Positions 11,167-21,488 of a stretch of DNA of 64,000 bases are shown piece by piece. Source of the stretch: Perkinsus olseni. Lineage: Eukaryota; Perkinsozoa; Perkinsida; Perkinsidae. Below the pieces are notes generated by a model, which did not search any database, had not been told where the DNA came from, and saw only the letters and a program-made list of their open reading frames with translations. Position 1 is the stretch's first letter. Every line of letters begins with the position of its first letter. The stretch lies in assembly GCA_013115135.1 (NCBI GenBank), contig JABANP010000048.1:124001-188000 (forward strand). Reading direction: 5' to 3'. Made by a program: the position numbers and the translations under genes.

Positions 11167-11231
11167 CCCACGACAACAAATAATCAGTAGCATGCTTTAC
11201 TTCCAGTGGGGTTGCGTTTTCCTGTCGTGGG
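11167..11231. terminator. Inverted repeat between convergent genes (copy 1)
   Basis: cccacgaca (about 11,167) pairs with tgtcgtggg (about 11,223) in the 112-nt gap between two convergent stop codons. Conserved at about 35,744-35,807 in copy 2. A shared 3'-end or transcription-collision element is possible but unproven. Confidence 0.3.
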
Positions 11232-11270
11232 GGTAGTCCGACTGAACTCGAGATTCACAATACGAGAGAA

Positions 11271-12009
11271 CTATAACTCTGACTGGCGTGGGCCATGCTT
11301 GCAACCTGACCCTATGGACGTCACACAAAAGTCTGTCAAGTCCTCTTCCAGACTGAGAGCGTCCATCAGATCTGGCCCGTAGCGGTCCATGAAGGTCTCG
11401 CAATCGTACTCGAGGCTGGGGTAATGTATCTAGAGGGACGACACTCGACGTTGGCAGTGAGGAACGCTCTCGGCCGTGTACCCCGCCAGTGGGAGGGCGA
11501 TATGGCATTAAGAAAGCCTAGTAGATTTGACGGTACAGCCGAGCTATCGTGAATGATGAACGCTCACAGCTGGTCTAGAGGAGGGGAACTCTGCAACAAT
11601 CTTCCCTTGGAGGGCCGCTCTATTGCAAAGGGTCTTCTTGGCGTTGCGGAGGAGATCCTCCTCGGTGAACTCTCTTCCTTGGCGAGCGAACATATCTTCA
11701 ATCCTCCGAACGAGCACCTAAGGACGCTATGTTGCTAGCTTGACTCAGTCCCTGGGCTACGGTATGAGTGCTCCTGCCCACTCTGGGATACTCCGTTTCA
11801 CAGTACGCAAAAGAGAGTGTCTTCAGTAAGACGTGCTCGAGACGACTAGTTAAAAAGGATAGTTTTCGGGAGGTTACTTTGCAAAGATAACACTCGGCGC
11901 CCGAGACGAAGAGCTCGTCTGCAGCAGCAGCGATGATGACCGTCATGATGATGATGCAAATGATACCAAGAGTCGCTACGCCGACTCGATACGAGAGGAT
12001 AACGGACAT
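11271..12009 (-). CDS. Saposin-B-type secreted or membrane-anchored protein, copy 1
   Basis: Minus-strand gene, at least three exons. Exon 1 has one hydrophobic segment, GVATLGIICIIIMTVIIAAA, acting as signal or anchor, then ECYLCK. A donor (gtaacc) and acceptor (ccttag at about 11,722) join it to VLVRRIEDMFARQGREF...LLRNAKKTLCNRAALQGK. A last exon reads EYDCETFMDRYGPDLMDAL...DFCVTSIGSGCK and stops at 11,271-11,273. The cysteine pattern (C-x2-C, then LC, then YDC.TF, then FC..SIG..C) and amphipathic helices fit the saposin-B fold, which binds or perturbs lipids. The middle exon is under 60 codons and easily missed. The exon 2-3 junction and the N-terminus are uncertain. Confidence 0.55.
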
Positions 12010-12248
12010 GAAGCAATGGGAGCGAAGAAGGCACTCTTCCTGGCCAACGGTGACCGCAGAACTTCTTGCGACGCAGCTCTGAGCATCTTATACGGTGATC
12101 TACCACACAGTGCCGGTATCCCATCGTTCTTCGTTAAGTTACTTAGTTAAGCATACAAACGTCTCCTTCAAGTTGCCCTGTTGCGTTACCCATCGGTGAT
12201 GCAGAGCCGCGTGATTGACTTACTCTAGAGCCTTTCATCGCCTCTACG

Positions 12249-12271
12249 CGACGTCTTCGCTGAAGACGTCG
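12249..12271. repeat. Conserved 10-bp-stem hairpin
   Basis: cgacgtcttc-gct-gaagacgtcg is a perfect stem with a 3-nt loop, about 110 bases before the AT-rich insertion. Copy 2 keeps a 9-bp version at 36,825-36,845. Confidence 0.5.
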
Positions 12272-12415
12272 TGGGCATCATAGTGGAACTGATCCTTAGC
12301 GCGTAAAATTTCTGAACTCTGTCGTTGAGGGCATCTTGAAGCAAGTTTTGTAGTACCTTGTGAGAGTGCCCTCACCCAGGTAAAATGATGCACTACGCTC
12401 GAGCCACAAGGTCCA

Positions 12416-12528
12416 CTAAGTTACTACTTGTACAATCATTACTACCATAATTATATAACCTTATATTTCATAAATAATTAATACTATCATTAATATTATA
12501 TAATATTATATTATCTTTAATTATTAAT
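12416..12528 (+). repeat. Perfect 113-bp direct repeat, left copy
   Basis: Begins ctaagttactacttgtac and ends ctttaattattaat. Repeated base for base 3,048 nt downstream at 15,464-15,576. The left copy sits at the boundary where AT-rich DNA begins. Confidence 0.9.
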
Positions 12529-12797
12529 ATAAATTTATTATTCTATATTCTCTATTTATATGTACTATTACTTTATATTTAATATTATCAATTATTATAT
12601 TATTAATCAATTATATATATTTCACTATTATTAATTATCTATATTATAGTTTGTATTGATATATAATTGTCTAATATAAGATTAATATTTACTATAACTT
12701 GTATTATATTATATATTTAATGTTATCTATTATATTATATCACTATATATTATTTTATATTATTATTTATTATCTATTAATAGTCTATATTATATAT

Positions 12798-12854
12798 TAC
12801 CCACCTTATTTATTAACACCTTATTATATTATAAACTATTTATTATGGTGGGTA
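12798..12854. repeat. AT-island hairpin 1
   Basis: tacccacc (12,798-12,805) pairs perfectly with ggtgggta (12,847-12,854); loop 41 nt, all AT-rich. Confidence 0.6.
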
Positions 12855-13000
12855 TCTATAAATATATATAATATACCCATAAATACTGTATTATATGATA
12901 TTCTATATTAAATATTATATACTTATAGACCATGTTATTAGATATATACCCTCTAGATTAATATGATAAATATTAGGGCCTAATACTATTAATAAATAAT

Positions 13001-13052
13001 GTCCAGTGCACCATAAATACTAATATTGTTATAATAAACATAATCACTGGAC
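13001..13052. repeat. AT-island hairpin 2
   Basis: gtccagtg (13,001-13,008) pairs with cactggac (13,045-13,052); loop 36 nt. Confidence 0.6.
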
Positions 13053-13223
13053 ATATAAAGGCCTATTATTATAATAATATAAATAAATCAATGGTAATAT
13101 ATACTTATTATTATACTCTCCAGGGATTAATAGTAATTATAGAATTATATATATTATTTATAGTACATATTTATATATTAACTTGATATTGTTATCCTAT
13201 ATAATTAGTAGTATTTATAATAT

Positions 13224-13277
13224 GTATTGTGCCATTATAAAATATATATATATCATAATAATAGTTAGGCACAATAC
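13224..13277. repeat. AT-island hairpin 3
   Basis: gtattgtgcc (13,224-13,233) pairs perfectly with ggcacaatac (13,268-13,277); loop 34 nt. Confidence 0.65.
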
Positions 13278-13979
13278 TAATAAATATATATGTAATTAAT
13301 ATTAATAGAATAAATATATATTATGACTATATAAAATAGATATCTATAAATACAGGTATAAAATAATATAGATAATTATAATATAGATATATATGTAATA
13401 TGAAATATTAATAAGAAATAGTATGAATATTAATATAGATATTAAATAAAAGAATATATATGATCATATAGTAAATATTATAAAGTAATAAAATATGAAT
13501 AAAATAAATAGTATTTATAAATAAAAGAAAGAATATTAATAGTATTAATTTAATAGATAGTTTTATATTAATAATTTAGTTTTATTTATATACTATTATT
13601 TATATATCTAGTATTAGTGGTTTATCTAATAACTTATATTTTAATATATGTATTATAATAATCTATAATTTAATAAATATATATATTATATCTAATACTA
13701 GTTTATATCATTATTATTTACTATTTATAATATTCTTATTTATAGTATTAGGATATATTATTACCTATTAATATTATATATATATTTAAATATAGGAAAT
13801 ATATTAATAGTATATAATGCTATATTAGAGATATCTATGGAACTATTATTATTATTTACTTTATAGTATATAGTATTAACATAATTTAATATAATATATG
13901 AATATAAAGTTATAATAGAATAAAATAGAGTATATTATAAATAATAGTAGATAAACCTAAATATATAATATATATATAT

Positions 13980-14029
13980 GGGCTTTGGTAATATAAATAT
14001 ACTATATAATAATAACTAATCCAAAGCCC
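13980..14029. repeat. AT-island hairpin 4
   Basis: gggctttgg (13,980-13,988) pairs with ccaaagccc (14,021-14,029); loop 32 nt. Confidence 0.65.
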
Positions 14030-14190
14030 TAGATACCTTATATTATTATTAAATATGTATATTTTAATCTATTAATATTTATATGATAAAGATAACATAA
14101 TATATTATACTAGGTTATATAATCTAATACTGTAATATTATTAATACTATATTATAATATTACTATTAAGTATTGATATTGTTATTATTG

Positions 14191-14252
14191 ATGGCCCTAT
14201 ACCCCTTTATTAATATATTATATATATTAGGGGGTATATCTAGAGGGCCATA
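14191..14252. repeat. AT-island hairpin 5
   Basis: atggccct followed by ataccccc-like bases pairs with gggggtat and agggccat on the far side, with a small bulge between the two stem segments. Confidence 0.55.
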
Positions 14253-15463
14253 TTGATAATATTATATTTATATCAATATTATATAATAATAAGGTCTAAC
14301 TAGATATAAATAATAATTAATATATGTTATAATATAATCTTAAATATAGATAAACCTATAGTATTAATATTAATATGATTACATTGTTATAATAATACAT
14401 ATATTATATTGTAGTCTATAGTATTAATATAATAATGAGGATTACCTTATCCATAGATATTATCTATATATATATAATTATAGGTTTATTAGTTAGTATT
14501 ATATGCCCTCATAACATTATATTTAGTATTAAACCATAGTATAGAATATTGTATAAATAGTAATAAAATTATATTATATTATATGTTAGGGTATATTATT
14601 AATCTTAGGTTATATTATAGTAATATAGTAAATAAAGTATTAATCTTAATAATATATATTATCAATCTATGATTGTGGAGATATTAACAACATGTAAATC
14701 TATGGAGGAGAGTAATAATATTAGTTATCTTTATATAAACCTATCAATAATATATACTCTAATAATATATATTAGGATATTATAATTCATTATTATATAT
14801 TTATTCCTATAATATTAATAAGATACTATATAGACTAGATTATATAAAGTATAATTATTATAATGTTAATACATAGAATTACAGTATATTATATACCTAT
14901 TTATACCCCTCCATATATTAATATTTATATAAATTAATAGGATCTAATAATATATAATATATTCTATTATAATACCATGGATCATATATTAATAACTAGT
15001 AAATATAAGGTTAAGGATATAATAAATATAGTGTAATAAGGTATATATAACAATAATATATAATATGTGCCCTTGATATCTAATAATATATACTAAGATA
15101 TACCTTTATTTAACTAATATTTATAATTATATATTATATTAGTAGTGCTGTTACAGGGCCCTTTATTTAATATATAATTATAGTCTAATATGATAATTGA
15201 CCCCATCCTAATATATAACCTATGAATCCAATTATTATTAATTGATATAACATTATCATACCAGAATATCATATTAATATGTTATAATAATATGTTTTGT
15301 AATATAAATTTCTAATAATATGTAAATATACTACTACATATATTAATGTACTATTATTATTATGTATATATCTTAATATATAACCTATAATATATTTCTT
15401 TGATTATATATATTATACCTTTATAACCATTATTAATATTCATATATAAGTTTATTATTATGC

Positions 15464-15576
15464 CTAAGTTACTACTTGTACAATCATTACTACCATAATT
15501 ATATAACCTTATATTTCATAAATAATTAATACTATCATTAATATTATATAATATTATATTATCTTTAATTATTAAT
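15464..15576 (+). repeat. Perfect 113-bp direct repeat, right copy
   Basis: Same sequence as 12,416-12,528. Recombination between the two would remove 3.05 kb including hairpins 1-5. Confidence 0.9.
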
Positions 15577-16183
15577 TAATTCATTATAATTTCATAGATT
15601 ATCTATAAATATTCAAATATTACTATTAAATCACTATATTATCATTATTAATTTATCTTGTTATATTCATAATATTACTATAATTATATATAGGCCAAGG
15701 ATATATTTATTATTATTATATATTCATATCATTTAAAATATTAAGTTATAATAATTCTATAGATATAAGTATACATATTTATAAAGATATTGTTATTATA
15801 ATATACTATATAATATAATACCTTAATTTACATATCAATATATCATAATAATTATCTAATAAATATATTCTTTATTATATTTTATTACAATAAATATTCT
15901 ATATTATTATCCTATCTTAATTACATATTAATATCTATTAAATAACTTTATAATATCCTAATTTATCATATATATACTTAATATTATAATAACATAATAT
16001 ATATAGTAATGCCATATTAATATAATAATATATACATCTATCATATAGCCATAATTAACTATATATAAATATAGCCCTGCAGTAATATACCTTAATTTAA
16101 TATATATTTAAATATATATATATAGTGTTGTGCTCTATTATATTATATTGTATTAATAATAAATCTATATAAATACTTATTAT

Positions 16184-16235
16184 AGCAATACCACTATTAT
16201 TTATTATATTATATGTATATTTATGTGGTATTGCT
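16184..16235. repeat. AT-island hairpin 6
   Basis: agcaataccac (16,184-16,194) pairs perfectly with gtggtattgct (16,225-16,235); loop 30 nt. Confidence 0.65.
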
Positions 16236-17134
16236 GATATTAAATATAAAGTTAGTAATATTTATAAATTATTATATTGTGTTATTAATTATAATAAGGT
16301 AATACCAGCTCTAACCTATAGGATTAATAATATAGTAATAATACAAATAATAATACAATCATAGAATATATATAAATTAATGCCTTATAATAATATAATA
16401 ATACATTAGATCTAAATATATATAATCTATATTATCACCATCTATATCTTATTATTGAATATTTATGATTTCTACTTTCATTTACCATATTAAATTATAT
16501 CATGATATCTAATAGATTATACACTATTAATACAATATTATATTATCGATACACTATATATTTATATTATTAATTAACTAAATACTATATATACTTATGT
16601 AAACTATTAGTTCTAGATATATAATTTATAATACCATAGTACATATATCATCCCTTTAATATACCTTATTATTAGATTTATAAACTACAGGATATTATAT
16701 TATATGGTCATATGCCATATTTATAATATAGTAATATTGATAGACCACGATATAATATTCTGATCTAAGATATACGGTACTATCTAGATATATATGATAA
16801 TGATTAAGATTTAATAATAATATTTTATATAATTTATGTAGAAATAATACATGTATATTATATTCATTATTTAATAAATAATAACATAGTAGAATATAAT
16901 GTAAATAATAAAATAATATTCAACAATTATATATTAGTAAAAGATAATAATAGGCATAATATTTATATTAAATATTTTTATATTAGAATTAAATAATAAT
17001 ATATTTATAATAGCTGATAATGATAATTTAATAGAAATTAATATATTAGTAACACCAATACATATAATACCAGAATGATATTATTTATACTGATATAGTA
17101 TATTAAAATTATTACCAAATAAATATAGTGGTAA

Positions 17135-17175
17135 GGCAGCACTAGTACTATTATTATTATATTTAATGTGCTGCT
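17135..17175. repeat. AT-island hairpin 7
   Basis: gcagcac (17,136-17,142) pairs with gtgctgc (17,168-17,174); loop about 25 nt. Confidence 0.5.
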
Positions 17176-17818
17176 ATTATTATAAATATATATTAACTTA
17201 TAACCATATAACCATTAATCCTAGGTATATATGATAATATAGTACTTATTAATATAAATATGGGTATCCAGATTACCCGAGCTCCCACTGAGAGCCTGTC
17301 AGATATTCCAAGCTTCGGATATCAGCGCAGCATCCCGGGTGGGCTGGGATTTTTTCTAGACAAGCGTAGACTAACACGTGAGCCAACGGCAAGCCTATCT
17401 TGTCGAGCACGTTATAGCGCAATCGATTTACGGCGCGCTCTGCTGGCCGAGGCGCGCACAAGACCCTTGGGCGCGAGCTACCACATTTTACCGCGCCAAT
17501 CACGTTCGCGATTACCTTGCTCAAACTTGGCTTAGTCAAGGTTTGACATCCGGTCGAGGGCCTTGACCGCATCAAGGAACACAACCTACCCAACCCCCGC
17601 CTGCCAGATATCCTCCTACCGTATGAGTACGCCATGAGTGACGTGTTCCTTCATGGTTGAATTTATGTAGACAAGTACGTTAAGATGATCGATCATTACC
17701 TTCTTTTTCGGCTACCACGTCACGCACGAATCTTGTGATCTCGTAGTTCCTCTTCCTCCATCACTCTGAAGCATCTTCTGACGAATAACAACGTTAGGTT
17801 CGGCCCTTGTACTATTCA

Positions 17819-18570
17819 ATGAGACTCGCCATCGCTACGCTCGGTCTGAGTGTCAGCATTGCTGTTGCGGGGGCCGCACCTAGGACGCACCACCACAGGC
17901 ACTTCGCGGTAATGGCTGCATTAGATGGCGTGGATGGAGCAGCAACGCTAGGTGCTGGTTGCTGGTTCGACCGGCTATTACAACTACCGGCATCAGGCTG
18001 ATGTCTGCCATGCTCATGCCATTCTGAAGCAGCATGGCATACCAGAGCAAAATATCATCCTGTTCTCGTGAGTACCGGGCCGCAACCTAAGATTCCCAGC
18101 ACGAGAGAAAGGCTTTGGAGCACCTGCCTTGCTCCACCGGAGGCAACTAGAGTGAACGGTTGTCGCTTTAGGACGGATGACGTAGCCCATGATCCGGAGA
18201 ACCCTATCCCGGGAACGCTCTTCAACCACCCTGGTGAGATGCTCTTTTATACCCGCAATTTCGATGAGCCCTGTGGTGCAGATAGAACAGGCAAGGGCCA
18301 TGACGTTTACAAGGACTGCATGGTGGATTACCGTGGCGACGATGTTACTGTTCACAACTTCGAGGCGGTGAGTGCTGGGATCTGGGCCACTAGACGCGGG
18401 CGTGGATGCTGGTGTTCTTGAGGTTCTTACGGGAAACGCCTCCGCTGTTCCAAAAGGACTCCCTGTCTTGGACAGCTCGGAGGAGGACTTTGTGTTCCTC
18501 AACTTCGTGGATCATGGCGAAAGTGAGTCGGGGCACCGTATCGACGGGCAGCCCTCTCTACATGCTCCGC
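17819..18570 (+). pseudogene. Legumain-type cysteine protease, copy 1, 3' end lost at duplication junction
   Basis: Signal peptide [19 protein letters not shown], then across short introns [96 protein letters not shown] and [12 protein letters not shown]. These are the N-terminal half of peptidase C13, up to and including the catalytic His of DHG. The sequence departs from copy 2 at 18,570, inside the next intron, so the exon with the catalytic Cys (EACESGSM in copy 2) is missing. It could not make an active enzyme. Immediately downstream is headless SHPRH sequence on the same strand. Confidence 0.8.
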
Positions 18571-18580
18571 TGACATTGTG
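18560..18580. other. Tandem segmental-duplication junction
   Basis: Sequence identical to the legumain intron of copy 2 (ends ...catgctccgc at 38,010) switches at 18,570/18,571 to the middle of a SHPRH exon. No long homology is visible at the joint. Confidence 0.8.
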
Positions 18581-21338
18581 TTGGTATCATACACTGTCCT
18601 GGGCGCCAGCCTCCTGCGAACTGAGTCGGCCGAGTGGGACAGCCGCCATGCGCTCCGATACCGTCGCCAGTCCAGCTCTACTCGGATGCCATCAGCCCTT
18701 CTTCGGGTGAGATGGTGGCGGCTCGTTATGGATGAGGCCCAGATGACTGAGGGCGGCCACAGTGGAGCCTGTCGGATGCTGAGAAGGCTGGTGGCCACTA
18801 ACCGATGGGCGGTGACCGGAACCCCTATGACCCGAGGAGATCTGCGGCCAGTACTCGAGTTTTTGCGGGTACCTCTCGATGGTACGGACGTGAAGGCCAT
18901 TCAGGACTCCCAGGGAGGAACGCTCCGGCTACTGCCGTTGATGAAGTGTCTGCTGTGGCGAGTGTGGAAGGTGGACGTGCTGGACCAACTGCAGATGCAT
19001 GGTCTTGTCCAGCATGTGGTCTGGCAGGAGCTGTCAGCTGTGGAGATGTTCGGCTACCGTCGGCTGGAGGAGTCCGTACGGAAGGAGGCTCAGGGGTCTC
19101 TGGCGAGGCGCGGGGCATCGAGGAACGCTGTCACCTACTTGTGGGACCTCACGCGGCTGCTGCAGCTGCAATGCGTCCACCAGGACTTGCGAATGAAGCA
19201 GAAGACTTCGTACACGGGGAGAAAGGCGAAGAGCTTTACTGATGTTAAATACAGCACCTTCGAGCAGAACGTGAAGGCGTTGATGGCTGGTGCGACGAAC
19301 AGGGCTGAGGAGGCCTTGAGGAACCTCGTGGCGGCCTGGAATGGCCAGGCTGGGTTGTTGAAGTTGAAGGGAGAAGACGAGGCTGCTAGATTGCTGTACA
19401 GCAAGGCGCTGGAGGCTGAGAAGAAATACGGCACGCGGGTTGACAAGGTTCAGAAGATACACGCCCTGGTTCACTCCGAAGCCAGCCCGCCGGAAATTGA
19501 GGGAGAGACCGAGAGGTGCGTCCCCGCCTTATTTTGTTGGTTCCCTCTCATCGTACCATTACAGGTTCCTGGCCGCCACCTCCGTCCCTATTCGAGCTCA
19601 CTCAGCCAACTACTACAAGCTGCGGGAGCAGCTGCCCTCGGACTCCAGCCAGTGGTGGCTGGTAGCGGCCCCCACGCTGCAGGGCCCCATGGCAGCTGCA
19701 TACTTCCAGCAGGATCTCCGAGTAAGACGGCTCAGCTTTCAGCGGACTGAACTTCGCATTTTCCTCGTCTTCAGGAAATTGACGGCCATGTAGGGAAAAT
19801 AGTTGAAGCATTAGAGAGCATCCCTCTGGACTCTCCCCCGGAGCATTTGGTCACGGAGAGCATCTGCTGCGAGAAGTGTCGAGGGAAAGGACGCCCGGGC
19901 CGGTCGTGCTTCTTCTGTCGGTTGAACCCACACTTCGAGGGGTATCAGAGGGTCGCGAGGCTTCCGCGGCTTAAAAAGATCGGCTATGAAGCAGCCAGCG
20001 GCTCCGACCTGTTCAAGTAAGCCCACGCAGCGGTCGGTCAAGTTGTTCCCTATTCAGCGCATGTTAGGTACTTCAGAGTGATACAAGGCATCATGGCCTG
20101 CCTGCGAAGCTGGTGCGAGGCATGCAGATATCGATTTGGCTGCTATGACGAACTCAGGCAGGCTCGCCTCGCCTACCGGTGGCCCTCGCCTACCGGTGGC
20201 CCTCGGACGGAGATGTGCGGCCACAGAATGGGCAGATAGAGTCCTGGGACCTAGACCAAGCCCTCATTGTGTGGGGGCCTGAGGAACTCGAGCTCAAACT
20301 CGTGGAGCTGCAGGCGGAAGAGAACGATGCCGAGGTCAAGCTGAGGCGAAACCTAGGACATCTCCGGTGAGTAACACGCTGAGGATCCACTGTCTCCTCG
20401 TGGCCGGCCGCTGTCTTCCTCCCTCTCGACGAGGCCTTTGTGAATTTGTTGCGCTACTGGACGTGTAGTGCCATCTTCCGTTGTGCAGGTTTCTGAAAAC
20501 ACAGCTCCCTACCGAGTCCGAAGATCGTCCCGGGCTCGAACTCTGCCCAGTGTGTGCCACTGAGAAGCCGACGACGGTGTGTATGCTTCCCTGTGGTCAC
20601 AGCTACTGCCAGCAGTGCATCACGACTCTCCTCCAGAGAGGACGAGGGAGTCTCCGCTGCCCAGAGTGTCGAGTATTCACACGTCGCAACGAGATTGGCC
20701 ACATTGCCGGCGAGCCCGCAGTGCCCGAGGAAGCCGACAGCTCCCCCGCCCCGAGCGAGAGCCTCTGCGAAGGGTCCGTCCTCAACGAGATCTTCACCCC
20801 GATACCCGAGGTCGCCCTGAAGGCCATGGACGCTACGCAACAGCTGGTCGGTCAGTGGGGCACGCGGATCTCGAGTGTCACCCTTCTGGTCAAGCACATC
20901 ACGGAGGCCTTGGGCGAGTCGGTGTGCGTGTTCTCCAAGTGGGTTCCGGTCCTGCACTTGCTGGGCTCGGCCCTCAAGGCCAACAAGGTCCCCTTTGTGT
21001 TCTGGTCCGTCGGCAGGCTGAAGATGGTTGAGAGATTTTTCGACGGTCGAGTTCGAGTGCTCCTCTGTCCACAAGCATCTGCCGGGCAAGGCCTGAATCT
21101 TACCGTGGCCTCGCATGCGATACTCCTAGAGCCCCCCGCGAAGTACTCCCAAGCGGCCCAGGCAGCCGCGAGGATCTGGCGACTGGGGCAGGAGAAAGAG
21201 GCCACTGTGTGGCACTTCGTCTCCTGCAGGACGGTCGAGGAGGCGATGTGGACGCTGAGTCGACGAACCGACGAGGAAGAGGACGCCGAGCTCCTGCGGG
21301 ATATCTTCTCTGGTCTGACCGGCGAGAGAGTCTCATAG
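18571..21338 (+). pseudogene. SHPRH: SHPRH-type SNF2 helicase / RING E3 ligase, 5'-truncated copy
   Basis: Exons: 18,571-19,515, 19,565-19,721, 19,775-20,016, 20,068-20,366, 20,489-21,338. The piece starts at DIVLVSYTVLG, within the first helicase lobe, then SALLRVRWWRLVMDEAQM (motif II) and ATNRWAVTGTPM (motif III). A cysteine cluster follows (CCEKCRGKG, CFFC), then a RING finger (CPVCATEK, CMLPCGHSYCQQC, CPEC) and a second lobe with VCVFSKW and QAAQAAARIWRLGQ. SHPRH proteins remodel DNA and ubiquitinate PCNA at stalled forks. Walker A and all upstream exons are absent, removed by the junction at 18,570. A 17-bp tandem duplication at 20,172-20,205 breaks the frame; removing one unit restores it exactly. 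Most likely non-functional. Confidence 0.82.
20172..20205 (+). repeat. 17-bp tandem duplication in SHPRH exon
   Basis: cctaccggtggccctcg occurs twice head to tail (20,172-20,188 and 20,189-20,205), giving a frame shift in the RQARLAYRWPS segment. Confidence 0.9.
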
Positions 21339-21488
21339 AAGTACAGTATTGTACACTGACTTTTGTTTTCATGAATTTGACTTGTTATCGACTAAAGCCC
21401 TATTGCGTCGTTAATAGGCCAGAATGGACAACAGCACAGCGCTTTTTGAGCTTCGCGAGCCTCCCGGCATCAGAATTGCGTACGACAG

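Larger units (their letters stand above)
12381..17521. mobile_element. 5.14-kb insertion in copy 1, with an extreme AT-rich, gene-free core
   Basis: Copy 2 reads straight from ...cacccagg (36,956) into caaacttggc (36,957). In copy 1 the same two flanks are split by 12,381-17,521. The left 40 bases and right 263 bases (17,259-17,521) are of ordinary composition; the 12,421-17,258 core is almost all A and T with stops in every frame. The only ORF over 60 codons (12,699-12,911) is low-complexity Tyr/Ile. No target-site duplication, terminal inverted repeat, transposase, tRNA or rRNA is visible. Either an insertion in copy 1 or a deletion in copy 2. The label mobile_element is a convenience; a fragment of organelle DNA or a centromere-like island fit as well. 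Confidence 0.6.

Noticed and set aside
12699..12911. 70-codon ORF in the AT island
   Set aside because: It is low-complexity Tyr/Ile/Leu/Asn expected by chance from AT-rich sequence; no domain and no splice support.
12421..17258. AT island as a definite mitochondrial genome fragment
   Set aside because: No cox or cob coding sequence and no conserved rRNA motif could be recognised, so organelle origin stays a hypothesis.
12381..17521. AT island as a classical transposon
   Set aside because: No target-site duplication, terminal repeats or transposase; left and right ends are unrelated.
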